Assembly: GCA_027669525.1 (NCBI GenBank)
Contig: JAQEDJ010000010.1
Location: 1 to 57,146, forward strand
Origin: Coriobacteriaceae bacterium AM48-5
GTDB taxonomy: Bacteria > Actinomycetota > Coriobacteriia > Coriobacteriales > Coriobacteriaceae
DNA: 57,146 nt
Reading direction: 5' to 3'
Shown piece after piece: positions 30,966-40,189 of the stretch (position 1 is its first letter; every line of letters starts with the position of its first letter). A model generated the notes under the pieces. That model worked only from the letters and a program-made list of their open reading frames with translations, made no database searches and was not told the origin of the DNA. The position numbers and the translations under genes are program-made.

Positions 30966-31019
30966 GTATGTGATGTGAGGGACGGGCGTACCCGTCGCTC
31001 ATTGGTAAGGAGGTCGTCC

Positions 31020-32455
31020 ATGAATCAGGTGGAGCAGAGCGTTAGCGAGTATGTTGACGAGGTCTGGGAAGATGTCGTCGCCGATATCGAACAACTGGTG
31101 AGCTATCCGTCCGTGGCCGTTGCTGCCAATGCAGAGCCCGGTGCGCCGTTTGGCCGCCCGGTCCGTGATGCGCTCGATTGCGCGCTCGGCATTGCGCAAA
31201 AGCTCGGCTACCAGACGAGCGACGACGAGGGCTATGTGGCATTGCCGATATCCCGGGTCGCGGCGACAAGCAGCTCGCGACCATCTGCCACGTAGACGTG
31301 GTGCCCGCCGGCCCCGGCTGGAACACCGACCCGTTTGCGATGGAGCGCCGCGAGGGCTGGCTGCTCGGCCGTGGCGTGATCGACGACAAGGGCCCGGCGG
31401 TGTTGTCGCTTTATGCCGGCGCGTACCTGCTCAAGTACGGCATTGTGCCGCGCTATACCTTCCGCGCGCTGCTGGGCTGCGATGAGGAAGTGGGCATGTC
31501 CGACGTTCACCATTATCTGGAGAACCACGCAGACCCCGACTTTTTGTTTACGCCCGATGCCGAGTTCCCGGTCTGCAATGCCGAGAAGGGCCAGTTTGGG
31601 GCGACATTTGTGAGCTCCAAGATCGACGGCGGGCGCATTGTGTCCTGGAGCGGTGTCGAGGCGAGCAACGCTATTCCGTCGCAGTCTATCTGCGAGCTTG
31701 CGATTGCCGCCGATGAGCTGCCGGCGCCGGTCGAGAACGCCGACCGCCTGGAGATCACGACGCTCGATAGCGGGCATGCGCAGATTTTCGCCCACGGTAT
31801 TGGCGGCCACGCTTCGATGCCTGAGGGCACCATCAACGCCGTCGGCCTGATCGTGGCGTATCTGCGCGAGGCTGAGGACGCGTTTGGTGCACGCGATGAG
31901 CGCCTGCTGACGCCTGCCGAGCACGAGTTTGTCAAGTTTTTGGCCTTTGTGCATGCGGACGCCTATGGCCGCGGCCTGGGTATCGACGCGACGAGCCCGG
32001 CGTTTGGCCCGCTTACCTGCAACGCTGGCGTCATTCGCGTGGCGGATGGCCACATTGAGCAGGTCATCGACGTGCGCTTCCCCGATAGCACCAGTGCCGA
32101 TACCATCTGCGAGCAGCTCGAGCCGCTCGTGGGCCGCTTTGGTGTGACGTATCGCGTGGGTCGTGCCAAGGTGCCGTTCTCAGTTTCGGCCGACGATCCG
32201 GCCGTGAAGGCGCTTATTGATACCTATAACGAGTTTACGGGCAAGCATGCTGAGCCCTTCGCCATGGGCGGTGGCACGTACGCGCGCAACTTTGCCCGCG
32301 CCGTGTCGTTTGGCCCCGAGGAGACCGGTCTTGAGCTGCCCGCGTGGGGCGGCCAGATGCACGGCCCCAACGAGTGCGCCAGCGAGGAACAGCTCAAGCA
32401 GGCGCTCAAGATTTATATCGTGGCAATCCTGCGCCTCAACGAACTCGAGCTGTAG
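31020..32455 (+). CDS. M20-family metallopeptidase (PepV/Sapep-like dipeptidase)
   Basis: ATG 31020 follows a strong AAGGAGG. The protein has about 478 residues with M20 metal ligands: CHVDVVPAG (His, Asp), GRGVIDDKGP (bridging Asp), DEEVG (catalytic Glu pair), DAEFP and a C-terminal HGPNE. The long lid domain and length match dipeptidases of the PepV/Sapep type, which cleave Xaa-His or beta-Ala dipeptides in the cytoplasm. A one-base loss at 31238 (GGG read as GG) hides the first about 70 residues from the rest. It lies 54 bases after the HAD gene and could be co-transcribed with it. Confidence 0.92.
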
Positions 32456-32556
32456 GGCTTCCCCAGGCACCCGACCTTGCCCCTCAAACCGTCGCTTGCG
32501 TACCAAAGTACGCGGCGCTCCTCTTTCGGGGCAATCTCGGGCACCTGGGAAACCCC
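32456..32556. repeat. About 100-nt imperfect long hairpin after the peptidase stop
   Basis: The region from 32456 folds back on 32508-32556 around GCGTAC-CAAA-GTACGC (32498-32513), with further pairing of CTTGCCCC with GGGGCAA and CCCAGGCACCCGA with TCGGGCACCTGGG. It starts on the base after the peptidase stop. Confidence 0.7.
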
Positions 32557-32588
32557 TATATCCTGCTTGGATACAAACCTGCATTACG

Positions 32589-32615
32589 AGCCCGGTGCTT
32601 CGGCCCGGGCTTTTT
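32589..32615 (+). terminator. Rho-independent terminator
   Basis: AGCCCGG (32589-32595) pairs with CCGGGCT (32605-32611), followed by TTTT. It ends the HAD-peptidase transcript upstream of pstS. Confidence 0.85.
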
Positions 32616-32630
32616 CTGTTGCGGTGGGGC

Positions 32631-32684
32631 AGTCATTGGGGACGTTCTTAAATGACTAGTCAAACAAGACTGTCCCCAATGACT
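32631..32684. repeat. GGGGAC/GTCCCC palindrome upstream of pstS
   Basis: AGTCATTGGGGAC (32631-32643) pairs perfectly with GTCCCCAATGACT (32672-32684); inside, ATGACT at 32652 repeats the end of the right arm. It is related to the half-unit at 22434. The remaining about 200 bases before pstS must hold its promoter, but I see no clear Pho box. Confidence 0.8.
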
Positions 32685-32887
32685 ACTTTCCTCTGGTGTA
32701 AAAGGTGCGCCATGTTCGGCGCTGGATTGTTATCCGTTTGTAAAGGCTGGGTAGAGCTTGCGGTAAGGGCCTATCAAATGCCCGTAAGAAACCGCAGTTG
32801 GCGCAGCCGCTGCCCGGTCGGGGCCGTATCGTTCCTTTCAGCAAAGCGGGCAGGGTGCCCGCGAGTCGCATGTATGAAAGGAAGATC

Positions 32888-33822
32888 ATGCTCGATCAGG
32901 CTTATTCTCGTCGTCAGTTCCTCGGCCTCGCTGGTGGTCTTGCCAGCATCGTCGGTCTCGGTCTCGTTGGTTGTGGCGGCTCCGGCGCATCCGACGCCGC
33001 CGCCAAGGGTAGCGCCGCCGCCGAGTCCGTCTCCGGCGAGGTGACCTACGACGGCGCCTCTTCGTTCCAGGCTCTCGTCGAGGCCGCGGCCGAGAAGTTC
33101 ATGGACGCCAACCCCGACGTCTCCGTCTCCGGTTCGGGCAACGGTTCGGGCAAGGGCCTGACCGCTGTCGCCGCCGGCACCGTCACCATCGGTAATTCCG
33201 ATGTCTTCGCCGAGACCAAGCTCGAGGCCGATCAGGTCAAGAACCTCGTCGATCACGAGTCGCCGTCGTGGGCATGGGCCCCGTCGTCTCCAAGAACGTG
33301 ACAGTCGACGACCTGACCCTCGAGCAGCTCAAGGGCATCTTCTCCGGCCAGATCACCAACTGGAAGGAGGTCGGCGGCGACGACGCCAAGATCGTCGTTC
33401 TCAACCGCAAGGCCGGCTCCGGCACCCGCGCCACCTTCGAGGCCGCCGTCTTTGGCGACGAGGCCGTCGACTTTAAGGGCGACGCCGAGCTCGACAAGTC
33501 CGGCGATGTCCAGACTCAGATGGGCAGCACCGACAACGCCATCTCCTACCTTGACTTCTCGCACTTCGATGACTCCAAGTTCAACGCCATCATGGTCGAG
33601 GGCGTCGAGCCCAAGAGCACAAACGTCACCGACGACTCCTTCAAGATCTGGGCGACCGAGCACATGTACTGTGCTAAGGACGCCGACGAGGCCACCACGG
33701 CCTTCCTGAAGTTCATGCTTTCCGACGACGTCCAAGGCAAACTCGTCGAGGAGCAGGGCTTTATCCCCGTCTCTGCCATGAAGGTCGTCAAGGACGCCAG
33801 CGGCAAGGTCTCCACTAAATAG
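32888..33822 (+). CDS. pstS: Phosphate ABC transporter substrate-binding lipoprotein PstS
   Basis: The protein has about 311 residues. The N-terminus carries a twin-arginine motif (SRRQFLGLAGG) and a lipobox (GLVGC), predicting a Tat-exported lipoprotein on the outer face of the membrane. The phosphate-binding fold shows SSFQALVEAAAEKF, SGSGNGSGKGL, GNSDVFAE and NRKAGSGTRATFE. ATG 32888 follows GAAAGGAAG. A one-base loss at 33259 (GAGGTC read as GAGTC) breaks the frame; repair gives HEVAVVGMGPVV. It heads the pstS-pstC-pstA-pstB cluster. Confidence 0.95.
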
Positions 33823-33846
33823 GTAATCGCCCCGGAAAGGTTTGCA

Positions 33847-34754
33847 ATGGCAAAACAGCTGCCAAAGCGCGACCTTGAGAACGTGGGCCTGGGCGTCACG
33901 GGCGCGTGCGTAGCGCTCGTGACGCTTGTTGTTGCCGCGCTCATCTTTATGGTCGCCCAAAAGGGTCTCTCGGCTTTTCTCAAGGACGGCGTTTCGGTCG
34001 TCGAGTTCTTTACCGGCACCAAATGGGACCTGGCCAACACGGCCGAAAACGGCCTGCCCTACACCGGCGCCCTGCCCCTGATCGTCACCTCGTTTGCGGT
34101 CATGGCGCTCTCCACGCTCATTGCGCTGCCCATCGCCATCGGCTCTGCCATCTTTGCGGTCGAGATCCAGCCTAAGTTTGGGTCCAAGGTCTTTCAGCCG
34201 CTTATTGAGCTTTTGACCGGTATTCCCTCGGTCGTTTTTGGCCTAATCGGCTTTCACGTGGTCGTCGGCCTTATGAAGAGCGTTTTCCACGCGAGCACGG
34301 GCCTGGGTATCTTGCCCGGCGCCATCGTGCTAGCCGTCATGATCTTGCCGACGATGACCACGCTTTCGGTCGATGGCCTGCGCGCCGTGCCCAGCAGCTA
34401 TCGCCAGGGTTCGCTTGCGCTGGGCTACACCCGCTGGCAGACCATCTGGCACGTGTACTTAAGTCCGCCATGCCGTCGCTCATGACCGCAGTCATCCTTG
34501 GCATGACCCGCGCCTTTGGCGAAACGCTCGCCGTGCGCATGGTCATCGGCGGTATTGAGGCCATGCCGACGTCGCTGCTGTCGCCGGCGTCGACCATCAC
34601 CACCACGCTCACCACGTCCATGGCGGTCTATGCCGAGGGTTCGGCCCAGGACGACGTCCTGTGGGCACTCGGTCTGCTGCTGATGGGTATGAGCCTCATC
34701 TTTATCCTGATCATCCATCTCATTGGCCGCAAGGGGGCGAAGGCTCGTGGCTAG
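33847..34754 (+). CDS. pstC: Phosphate ABC transporter permease PstC
   Basis: This permease has about 302 residues and six membrane helices. ATG 33847 follows GAAAGG. The binding-protein-dependent permease loop that contacts PstB is visible as LGYTRWQTIWHVYLKSAMPSL after repair of a one-base loss at 34461 (AAA read as AA). Other conserved parts are IELLTGIPSVVFGLIG and GMTRAFGETLAVRMVIGG. It begins 25 bases after pstS and overlaps the start of pstA by eight bases. Confidence 0.95.
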
Positions 34755-35673
34755 CATGCGCATCCACATCGACGAGGCGAGACTCGGGCTTGTCCAAAAG
34801 CAGGACCGCATCGCCACGGGCGTGCTGACGGCGATTGTCGCCATCGTCATGCTTATCGTCGTCTCCATGGTGGCCTACATCCTGTTCGAGGGTATCTCGA
34901 CGCTGTTCCAGCCGGGCTTTCTCACGCAGCCCGCACGCGCCAACGGAACGCAGGGCGGCGTGCTCTACCAGCTGTTCGACTCGTTCTATCTGCTGCTGAT
35001 CACCCTGATCATCTCGGTGCCCATCAGCCTGGGCGGCGCGGTCTTTTTGGTTGAGTACGCGCCCGATGGGCCTATTCGCGACATCGCCTCGACCGCCATC
35101 GAGACGCTGTCCTCGCTGCCCTCCATTGTCGTAGGCATGTTCGGCTTTCTGGTGTTCTCGGTGCAGCTGGGCTGGAAGTACTCCATCATCTCCGGCGCCG
35201 TCGCGCTCACCATGTTCAACATCCCCATCCTGGTGCGCGTGATTCAGCAGGCGCTCGAGGACGTGCCGCAGGCCCAGCGCGATGCGTGCCTGGCCATGGG
35301 CCTCACTCGCTGGGAGGCCACACTGCACATCCTGATTCCCGAGGCCATGCCCGCCATCGTGACCGGCATCGTGCTTTCGGCCGGCCGCGTGTTTGGCGAG
35401 GCCGCGGCGCTGCTCTTTACCTCGGGCATGAGCTCGCCGGTTCGCCTGAACTTCTTGAGTTTTAACCTGTCGAGCCCCACCTGCGCCTGGAACGTGTTCC
35501 GTCCCGGCGAGTCGCTGGCCGTGCACATCTACAAGATCTATGGCGAGGGCAGCCCCGAGGCCCAGCAGATCGTCTGGGGCATCGCGGCACTGCTGATGAT
35601 TTGCGTGCTGCTGTTTAACGTAGTCGCCCGTATCGTGGGCAAGCAACTGGCAAGGAAGATGACGGCCGAATGA
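34747..35673 (+). CDS. pstA: Phosphate ABC transporter permease PstA
   Basis: This permease has about 308 residues and six membrane helices. The coupling loop is MGLTRWEATLHILIPEAMPAI; other conserved segments are IETLSSLPSIVVGMFGF and RVFGEAAALLFTSG. GTG 34747 overlaps the end of pstC; ATG 34756 is an alternative. The stop overlaps the pstB start (ATGA), the usual sign of translational coupling within the operon. No frame break occurs here. Confidence 0.95.
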   Translation: MASMRIHIDEARLGLVQKQDRIATGVLTAIVAIVMLIVVSMVAYILFEGISTLFQPGFLTQPARANGTQGGVLYQLFDSFYLLLITLIISVPISLGGAVFLVEYAPDGPIRDIASTAIETLSSLPSIVVGMFGFLVFSVQLGWKYSIISGAVALTMFNIPILVRVIQQALEDVPQAQRDACLAMGLTRWEATLHILIPEAMPAIVTGIVLSAGRVFGEAAALLFTSGMSSPVRLNFLSFNLSSPTCAWNVFRPGESLAVHIYKIYGEGSPEAQQIVWGIAALLMICVLLFNVVARIVGKQLARKMTAE

Positions 35674-36542
35674 GCGAGATGAACACAACGCCCGCAACCG
35701 AGGCGGCATCGTCCGACACCCAGGACTTTTTGTCGAGCGTGGGGGAGAGCGAGAAACGTGTTCGCGTGAGCGGCAAGGCCGTGAGCGACGAGGTCGTGGT
35801 CTCCACCAAGGACGTCAACGTGTACTATGGCGACCACCATGCGCTGCACGATGCGTCGCTCGACTTTCACAAGGGCGAGATCACGGCGCTCATCGGGCCT
35901 TCGGGCTGCGGCAAGTCGACCTTTTTGCGCAGCCTCAACCTTATGAATCGCGAGATTCGCGGCTGTCGCGTGGAGGGCGAGATCAACTACCGCGGCCGCA
36001 ACGTGAACACCAAGACCGAGAACACCTACGAGCTGCGTCGGTCCATTGGCATGGTGTTCCAGCAGCCAAACCCGTTCCGCAAGTCCATTCGCGACAACAT
36101 TACGTTTGCGCCCAAGCGCCACGGCATCACCGACCGCGACGAGCTCGACCGCATGGTCGAGGAGAGCTTGCGTGGCGCCGCGCTGTGGGACGAGGTCAAG
36201 GACAAGCTGGACAAGAGCGCCTACGCGCTTTCGGGCGGCCAGCAGCAGCGTTTGTGCATCGCGCGCACGCTTGCGCTCAACCCCGACGTAATCCTGTTTG
36301 ACGAGCCCTGCTCGGCGCTCGACCCCATCTCGACGCTGGCGATCGAGGACCTCATGTCGTCGATCGTGGCCGACCGCGCCATCGTCATCGTGACGCACAA
36401 CATGGAGCAGGCGTCGCGCGTTTCCAACCGCACGGCGTTTTTCTACATGGGCGATATGGTCGAGTACGACGAGACCGACGAGATTTTCCAACGGCCCAAG
36501 GATAAGCGGCTGAATGATTACCTCACCGGCATGTTCTCCTAG
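35670..36542 (+). CDS. pstB: Phosphate ABC transporter ATP-binding protein PstB
   Basis: This ATPase of 290 residues has Walker A GPSGCGKST, Q-loop MVFQQPNPF, signature LSGGQQQR, Walker B VILFDEPCSALDP and H-loop IVTHNMEQ, all in PstB form (NTYELRRSIGMVFQQPNPFR). An N-terminal extension of about 40 residues before VVVSTKDVNVYYGD is longer than usual. No phoU or phoBR follows in the window, so phosphate control must come from elsewhere. Confidence 0.97.
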   Translation: MSEMNTTPATEAASSDTQDFLSSVGESEKRVRVSGKAVSDEVVVSTKDVNVYYGDHHALHDASLDFHKGEITALIGPSGCGKSTFLRSLNLMNREIRGCRVEGEINYRGRNVNTKTENTYELRRSIGMVFQQPNPFRKSIRDNITFAPKRHGITDRDELDRMVEESLRGAALWDEVKDKLDKSAYALSGGQQQRLCIARTLALNPDVILFDEPCSALDPISTLAIEDLMSSIVADRAIVIVTHNMEQASRVSNRTAFFYMGDMVEYDETDEIFQRPKDKRLNDYLTGMFS

Positions 36543-36598
36543 TCCGGGACATGCTTGAGGCCCGCGGCGGCCACGGTTGCCGCGGGGCTGATTGGAGA

Positions 36599-36635
36599 GG
36601 CGGGTCATCTCTTGCGGGAGATGGCCCGCCTTTTT
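36599..36635 (+). terminator. Terminator of the pst operon
   Basis: GGCGGGTCATCTC (36599-36611) pairs with GAGATGGCCCGCC (36618-36630; one mismatch), followed by five T. Confidence 0.9.
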
Positions 36636-36660
36636 GCGTCGCGTGCTGGTGCGCTTGCCC

Positions 36661-36701
36661 AAAACCACCACAAAGGTGCCTGTCCCCTTTGTGGTGGTTT
36701 T
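36661..36701. repeat. CTGTCCC-loop palindrome, 16-bp stem
   Basis: AAAACCACCACAAAGG (36661-36676) pairs perfectly with 36686-36701 around the loop TGCCTGTCC. A near-copy lies at 49423-49457. Confidence 0.85.
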
Positions 36702-36745
36702 CGCTATCATGGACAACGTTGAATTTCTACGAAGGAGCAGGGCAT

Positions 36746-38604
36746 ATGGCGATTCTTTTGGGATGCGATTCCGTCAGCCTAGAGTTTCCCACCAAGCATA
36801 TTTTCGATAGCGTGACGCTCGGCGTGGGCGAGGGCGACCGCATTGGTATTGTCGGTAAAAACGGCGACGGCAAGTCGACGCTGCTGAGCGTGCTCGCCGG
36901 CACGCTGGAGCCCGATGACGGACGCGTGACGCACCGCCGCGGCACCACGATCGGTCTACTCGGCCAAAAGGATCAGCTTGTCGACACCGATACCGTGCAT
37001 CATGCCGTTGTGGGCGACACGCCCGAGTACGAGTGGGCGTCGAGCCCCCGTACGCGCCAGATCCTCGCCGGCCTCATTAGCGATGTGCCCTGGGAGGGCA
37101 TGGTAGGCGAGCTCTCGGGCGGTCAGCGCCGCCGCGTGGACCTCGCGCGCCTGCTGATCGGCGACTACGACGTGCTCATGCTCGATGAGCCCACCAACCA
37201 CCTGGACATGCGCACCATCAACTGGCTTGCACGCCATCTTAAGGCCCGCTGGCAGCGCGGTCAGGGCGCGATGCTCGTGGTCACGCACGACCGCTGGTTC
37301 TTGGACGAGGTCTGCACCAGCATGTGGGAGGTCCACGACGGCCAGGTCGATCCCTTCGAGGGCGGTTACTCCGCATATATCCTGCAGCGCGTGGAGCGCG
37401 ACCGCATGGCCGCCGTTACCGAGGAGCGCCGTCGCAACATGGCGCGCAAGGAGCTCGCGTGGCTGAGCCGCGGCGCCAGGCGCGTTCCACCAAGCCCAAG
37501 TTTCGCGTTGAGGCTGCTCGCGAGCTGATCGCCGACGTACCGCCCGTGCGTGACGAGCTGGAGCTCAAGCGCCTTGCCGTGAGCCGCCTGGGCAAGCAGG
37601 TTATCGATGTGGTCGACGTGGATGCCGGCTATGCGGATACCGATGGTGCGCCCAAGCAGGTGCTCACCGATGTGACCTGGCTCATCGGCGCGGGCGACCG
37701 CTATGGTCTTTTGGGCGAGAACGGCGCCGGCAAGTCGACCTTGCTCGACGTGATCCAGGGCAAGATTGAGCCCACGCGCGGCCGTGTGAAGATTGGCCAG
37801 ACGGTGCGCTTTGGCGTTCTGTCGCAGCAGCTCGAGGAACTCGAGCCCTACATGGGTGACACGATCCGCGAGGTGCTCGGCAACTATAAGAAGTACTACG
37901 TCATTGACGGCAAGGAGACTTCACCCGAGAAGCTCTGCGAGCGTCTGGGCTTTACGACGCAGCAGCTCTGGAGCCGCATCGGCGATCTTTCGGGCGGCCA
38001 GCGCCGTCGCCTGTCGCTGCTGCTGACGATCCTGGACGAGCCCAACGTGCTCATCCTGGACGAGCCCGGCAACGACCTGGATACCGACATGCTGGCGATT
38101 GTCGAGGACTTGCTGGACGGCTGGCCCGGCACGCTGATTCTGGTGACGCACGACCGCTTTTTGATGGAGCGCGTGACTGACCAGCAGTGGGCGCTGCTCG
38201 ATGGCCATCTGACGCATATGCCTGGCGGCGTCGACCAGTACCTGCGTCTGTGCAACGCCACCGCCGAGGGCGAGCCTGTGGGTGCGCCGAGCGCCAAGAC
38301 CGGTACGTTCGACACCGGCGCCGCGGCGGCTGCGGCCGAAAAGCCCAAGACGAGCGGCCAGCCCAATGGCCTTTCCAACGCCGAGCGCCAGAAGCTCCGC
38401 CGCGAGGTGAGCTCGCTCGAGCGCAAGATGGAGACGCAGCGCGCCCGCGTGGAGGAGGCCGAGGCCGCCATGGCCCAGGTCGATCCCACCAACTACACGG
38501 CGCTGGGCGAGCAGCAGGCAAAGATCGACGAGGCCCATGCCGCCATGGACGAGCTGGAGATGGCGTGGCTCGAGGCGAGCGAAAAGCTCGAGGGCGAGGA
38601 GTAA
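36746..38604 (+). CDS. ABC-F family ATPase (Uup/EttA-like)
   Basis: The soluble protein has about 619 residues and two ABC ATPase domains with no membrane part: Walker A GKNGDGKST and GENGAGKST, signatures LSGGQRRRVDL and LSGGQRRRLSL, and Walker B LMLDEPTNHLD and LILDEPGNDLD. The C-terminal about 90 residues are a charged coiled coil as in Uup. ABC-F proteins act on the ribosome during translation. ATG 36746 follows GAAGGAG. A one-base loss at 37476 (CCC read as CC) breaks the frame within the inter-domain linker; repair gives RGAQARSTKPK. The second Walker B has Gly-Asn for the usual Thr-Asn-His, as seen in Uup-like proteins. Confidence 0.92.
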
Positions 38605-38610
38605 ACGAGG

Positions 38611-39381
38611 ATGATCAAAGCCGCGTTTTTCGATATCGACGGCACGCTGCTGAGCTTTAAGACCCATCGGATTCCGGCGTCGGCGCAGCAGGTGCTCGAC
38701 AGCTTTCATGAGCAGGGGATCGCGTGCGTGATCGCCACGGGCCGTCCGACCTACCAGATGCCGGATTGGCTGTTCGACTTGGGCTGGGATGCGTACATTA
38801 CGCTCTCGGGCCAGCACTGTTTTGATGCCGAGGGCGTCTACCGTAGCTGCCCGATTGACCCGGACGACGTTGCGGTGATTGTGGACCAGGTGGCCGAGGG
38901 GTGCTACGACTCGCTGTGCATGCAGGGCGAGAACTCCTTTGTGAACTGCCTGTCCGAGCGCGTGGTGACGGCCGGCAGCAACGCGGGAATCGTCTACCAC
39001 AAGGAGCCGTTTGAGCACGCTTTTGACGCGCCGGTCTACCAGTTTTGCGCGTTTGTGGACCCGGCCGACGAGCATATCGTGGCCGACGCGGTGTCGCATT
39101 CGCTCACCACGCGCTGGTGCGACCTGTTCTGCGACATTATCCCCGCCAACGGCGGCAAGGACTTGGGCGTGGCGGCGACGCTGGAGCGCCTGGGTGTCGA
39201 CGCGAGCGAGGCGATCGCCTTTGGCGACGGCGAGAACGACCTGTCGATGTTTTCTGCCGTGGGCACGAGTGTGGCCATGGGTAACGCGCAGGAGACCGTG
39301 AAGGCCGCAGCGACCTACGTGACGACCGCCGTGGACGACGACGGCATCTACAACGCCGCCAAACACTTTGGCCTGCTGTAG
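38611..39381 (+). CDS. Cof-type HAD hydrolase
   Basis: The protein has 256 residues. HAD motifs: AAFFDIDGTLLSF at the N-terminus, VIATGRP for motif II, GGKDLGVAATL with the motif III lysine, and AFGDGENDLSMF for motif IV. The large alpha/beta cap is of the Cof (type IIB) kind; such enzymes dephosphorylate sugar phosphates, flavin or pyridoxal phosphates. It starts six bases after the ABC-F stop, so it is probably co-transcribed with that gene. Confidence 0.92.
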   Translation: MIKAAFFDIDGTLLSFKTHRIPASAQQVLDSFHEQGIACVIATGRPTYQMPDWLFDLGWDAYITLSGQHCFDAEGVYRSCPIDPDDVAVIVDQVAEGCYDSLCMQGENSFVNCLSERVVTAGSNAGIVYHKEPFEHAFDAPVYQFCAFVDPADEHIVADAVSHSLTTRWCDLFCDIIPANGGKDLGVAATLERLGVDASEAIAFGDGENDLSMFSAVGTSVAMGNAQETVKAAATYVTTAVDDDGIYNAAKHFGLL

Positions 39382-39390
39382 CTGCGGATT

Positions 39391-39439
39391 CGGCATCTGG
39401 GGACGTTCCTTTTCTGCCGGCAGCTGGGGACACTCCTTG
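39391..39439 (+). repeat. Tandem GGCANCTGGGGAC repeat
   Basis: Two units (CGGCATCTGGGGACGTTCCT at 39391 and CGGCAGCTGGGGACACTCCT at 39418) closely match the pair at 19153-19200. GCGTCCCCATTTTG follows at 39444. Confidence 0.75.
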
Positions 39440-39590
39440 CGGGGCGTCCCCATTTTGTTTTCGTCCCGCATGTTTTGTGAAACACGGCTAACTTTTTGGT
39501 CAATGCAGTAAGACATGGTCAACTTTTGCGGTAAAGTAAGCCAAGGAAAGTATCCAAAGGCTAACTAGCAATCATCGCGAAAGGCGGCCC

Positions 39591-39968
39591 ATGGCCCTAC
39601 GTGAATCCGGAGAAGACTATCTCGAATCGATCTACGTTCTGTCGCAGCGCCAAGGCACGGTGCGCTCAATCGACGTCGCCGAATACCTGGGCGTGACCAA
39701 GGCGAGCGTTTCCAAGGCCATGGCGACGCTGGAAAGCAACGGCTATGTCGAAATGGGCAAGCGCGACGTTCATCTGACGGAGCGTGGTCTGGAGGTCGCT
39801 CGCCAAATGTGGGAGCGTCACTGCTTTTTCGTGGGGCTGCTGGAGGATGCGGGTGTTTCGGCTGAGGTCGCGTCGCAAGAGGGCTGCCACATGGAGCACT
39901 GCCTGAGCGAGGAAAGCTTTGAGAAGCTGAGGGCGATGCTGGGACGGGACAGCGACCGGGACCAGTAG
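39591..39968 (+). CDS. DtxR/MntR-family metal-dependent regulator
   Basis: This 125-residue protein has an N-terminal winged helix (ESGEDYLESIYVL; VRSIDVAEYLGVTKASVSKAM with recognition helix; VHLTERGLEVARQ) and a short dimerisation and metal-site region (WERHCFFVGLLEDAGV; EEGCHMEHCLSEES-like, with Cys, His, Glu and His ligands). It lacks the SH3-like third domain and so resembles MntR. It probably represses metal uptake when Mn or Fe is plentiful. It faces the heavy-metal ATPase gene across a large hairpin. Confidence 0.9.
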   Translation: MALRESGEDYLESIYVLSQRQGTVRSIDVAEYLGVTKASVSKAMATLESNGYVEMGKRDVHLTERGLEVARQMWERHCFFVGLLEDAGVSAEVASQEGCHMEHCLSEESFEKLRAMLGRDSDRDQ

Positions 39969-40046
39969 CCCCGCCAACCAAGTCCAACTCAGACAAGGAA
40001 CCCCGCCACCAAGCGATGCCCAAGAACCGCCAGCAACGTTACCGCA

Positions 40047-40173
40047 GGCCGGGACCGGGCTTGGTTTTTGAAAACACTCCGCAGACCAGAAGCGCCCGTT
40101 CGTAGCTCCGAAGGAGCAGAACGGGGGCGCTTCATTGGTCGAGGACGTTTTCAAAACCAAGCCCGGTCCGGCC
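40047..40173. repeat. Large cruciform-like inverted repeat between convergent genes
   Basis: The arms 40047-40075 and 40147-40173 are complementary except for two single-base length differences (five versus four A/T, three versus two C/G). Inside are GACCA...TTGGTC pairing, AGCGCCCGTTC with GAACGGGGGCGCT, and a GCTCC-GAA-GGAGC tip. The likely role is a bidirectional terminator for the DtxR gene and the ATPase. Confidence 0.85.
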
Positions 40174-40189
40174 GGAGGGACCACAGGCG

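Noticed and set aside
30305..34754. Frame breaks in HAD, peptidase, pstS and pstC as programmed frameshifts or pseudogenes
   Set aside because: No slippery heptamer plus downstream structure is apparent, and the same one-base homopolymer loss occurs in about 25 places, so sequence error is simpler.
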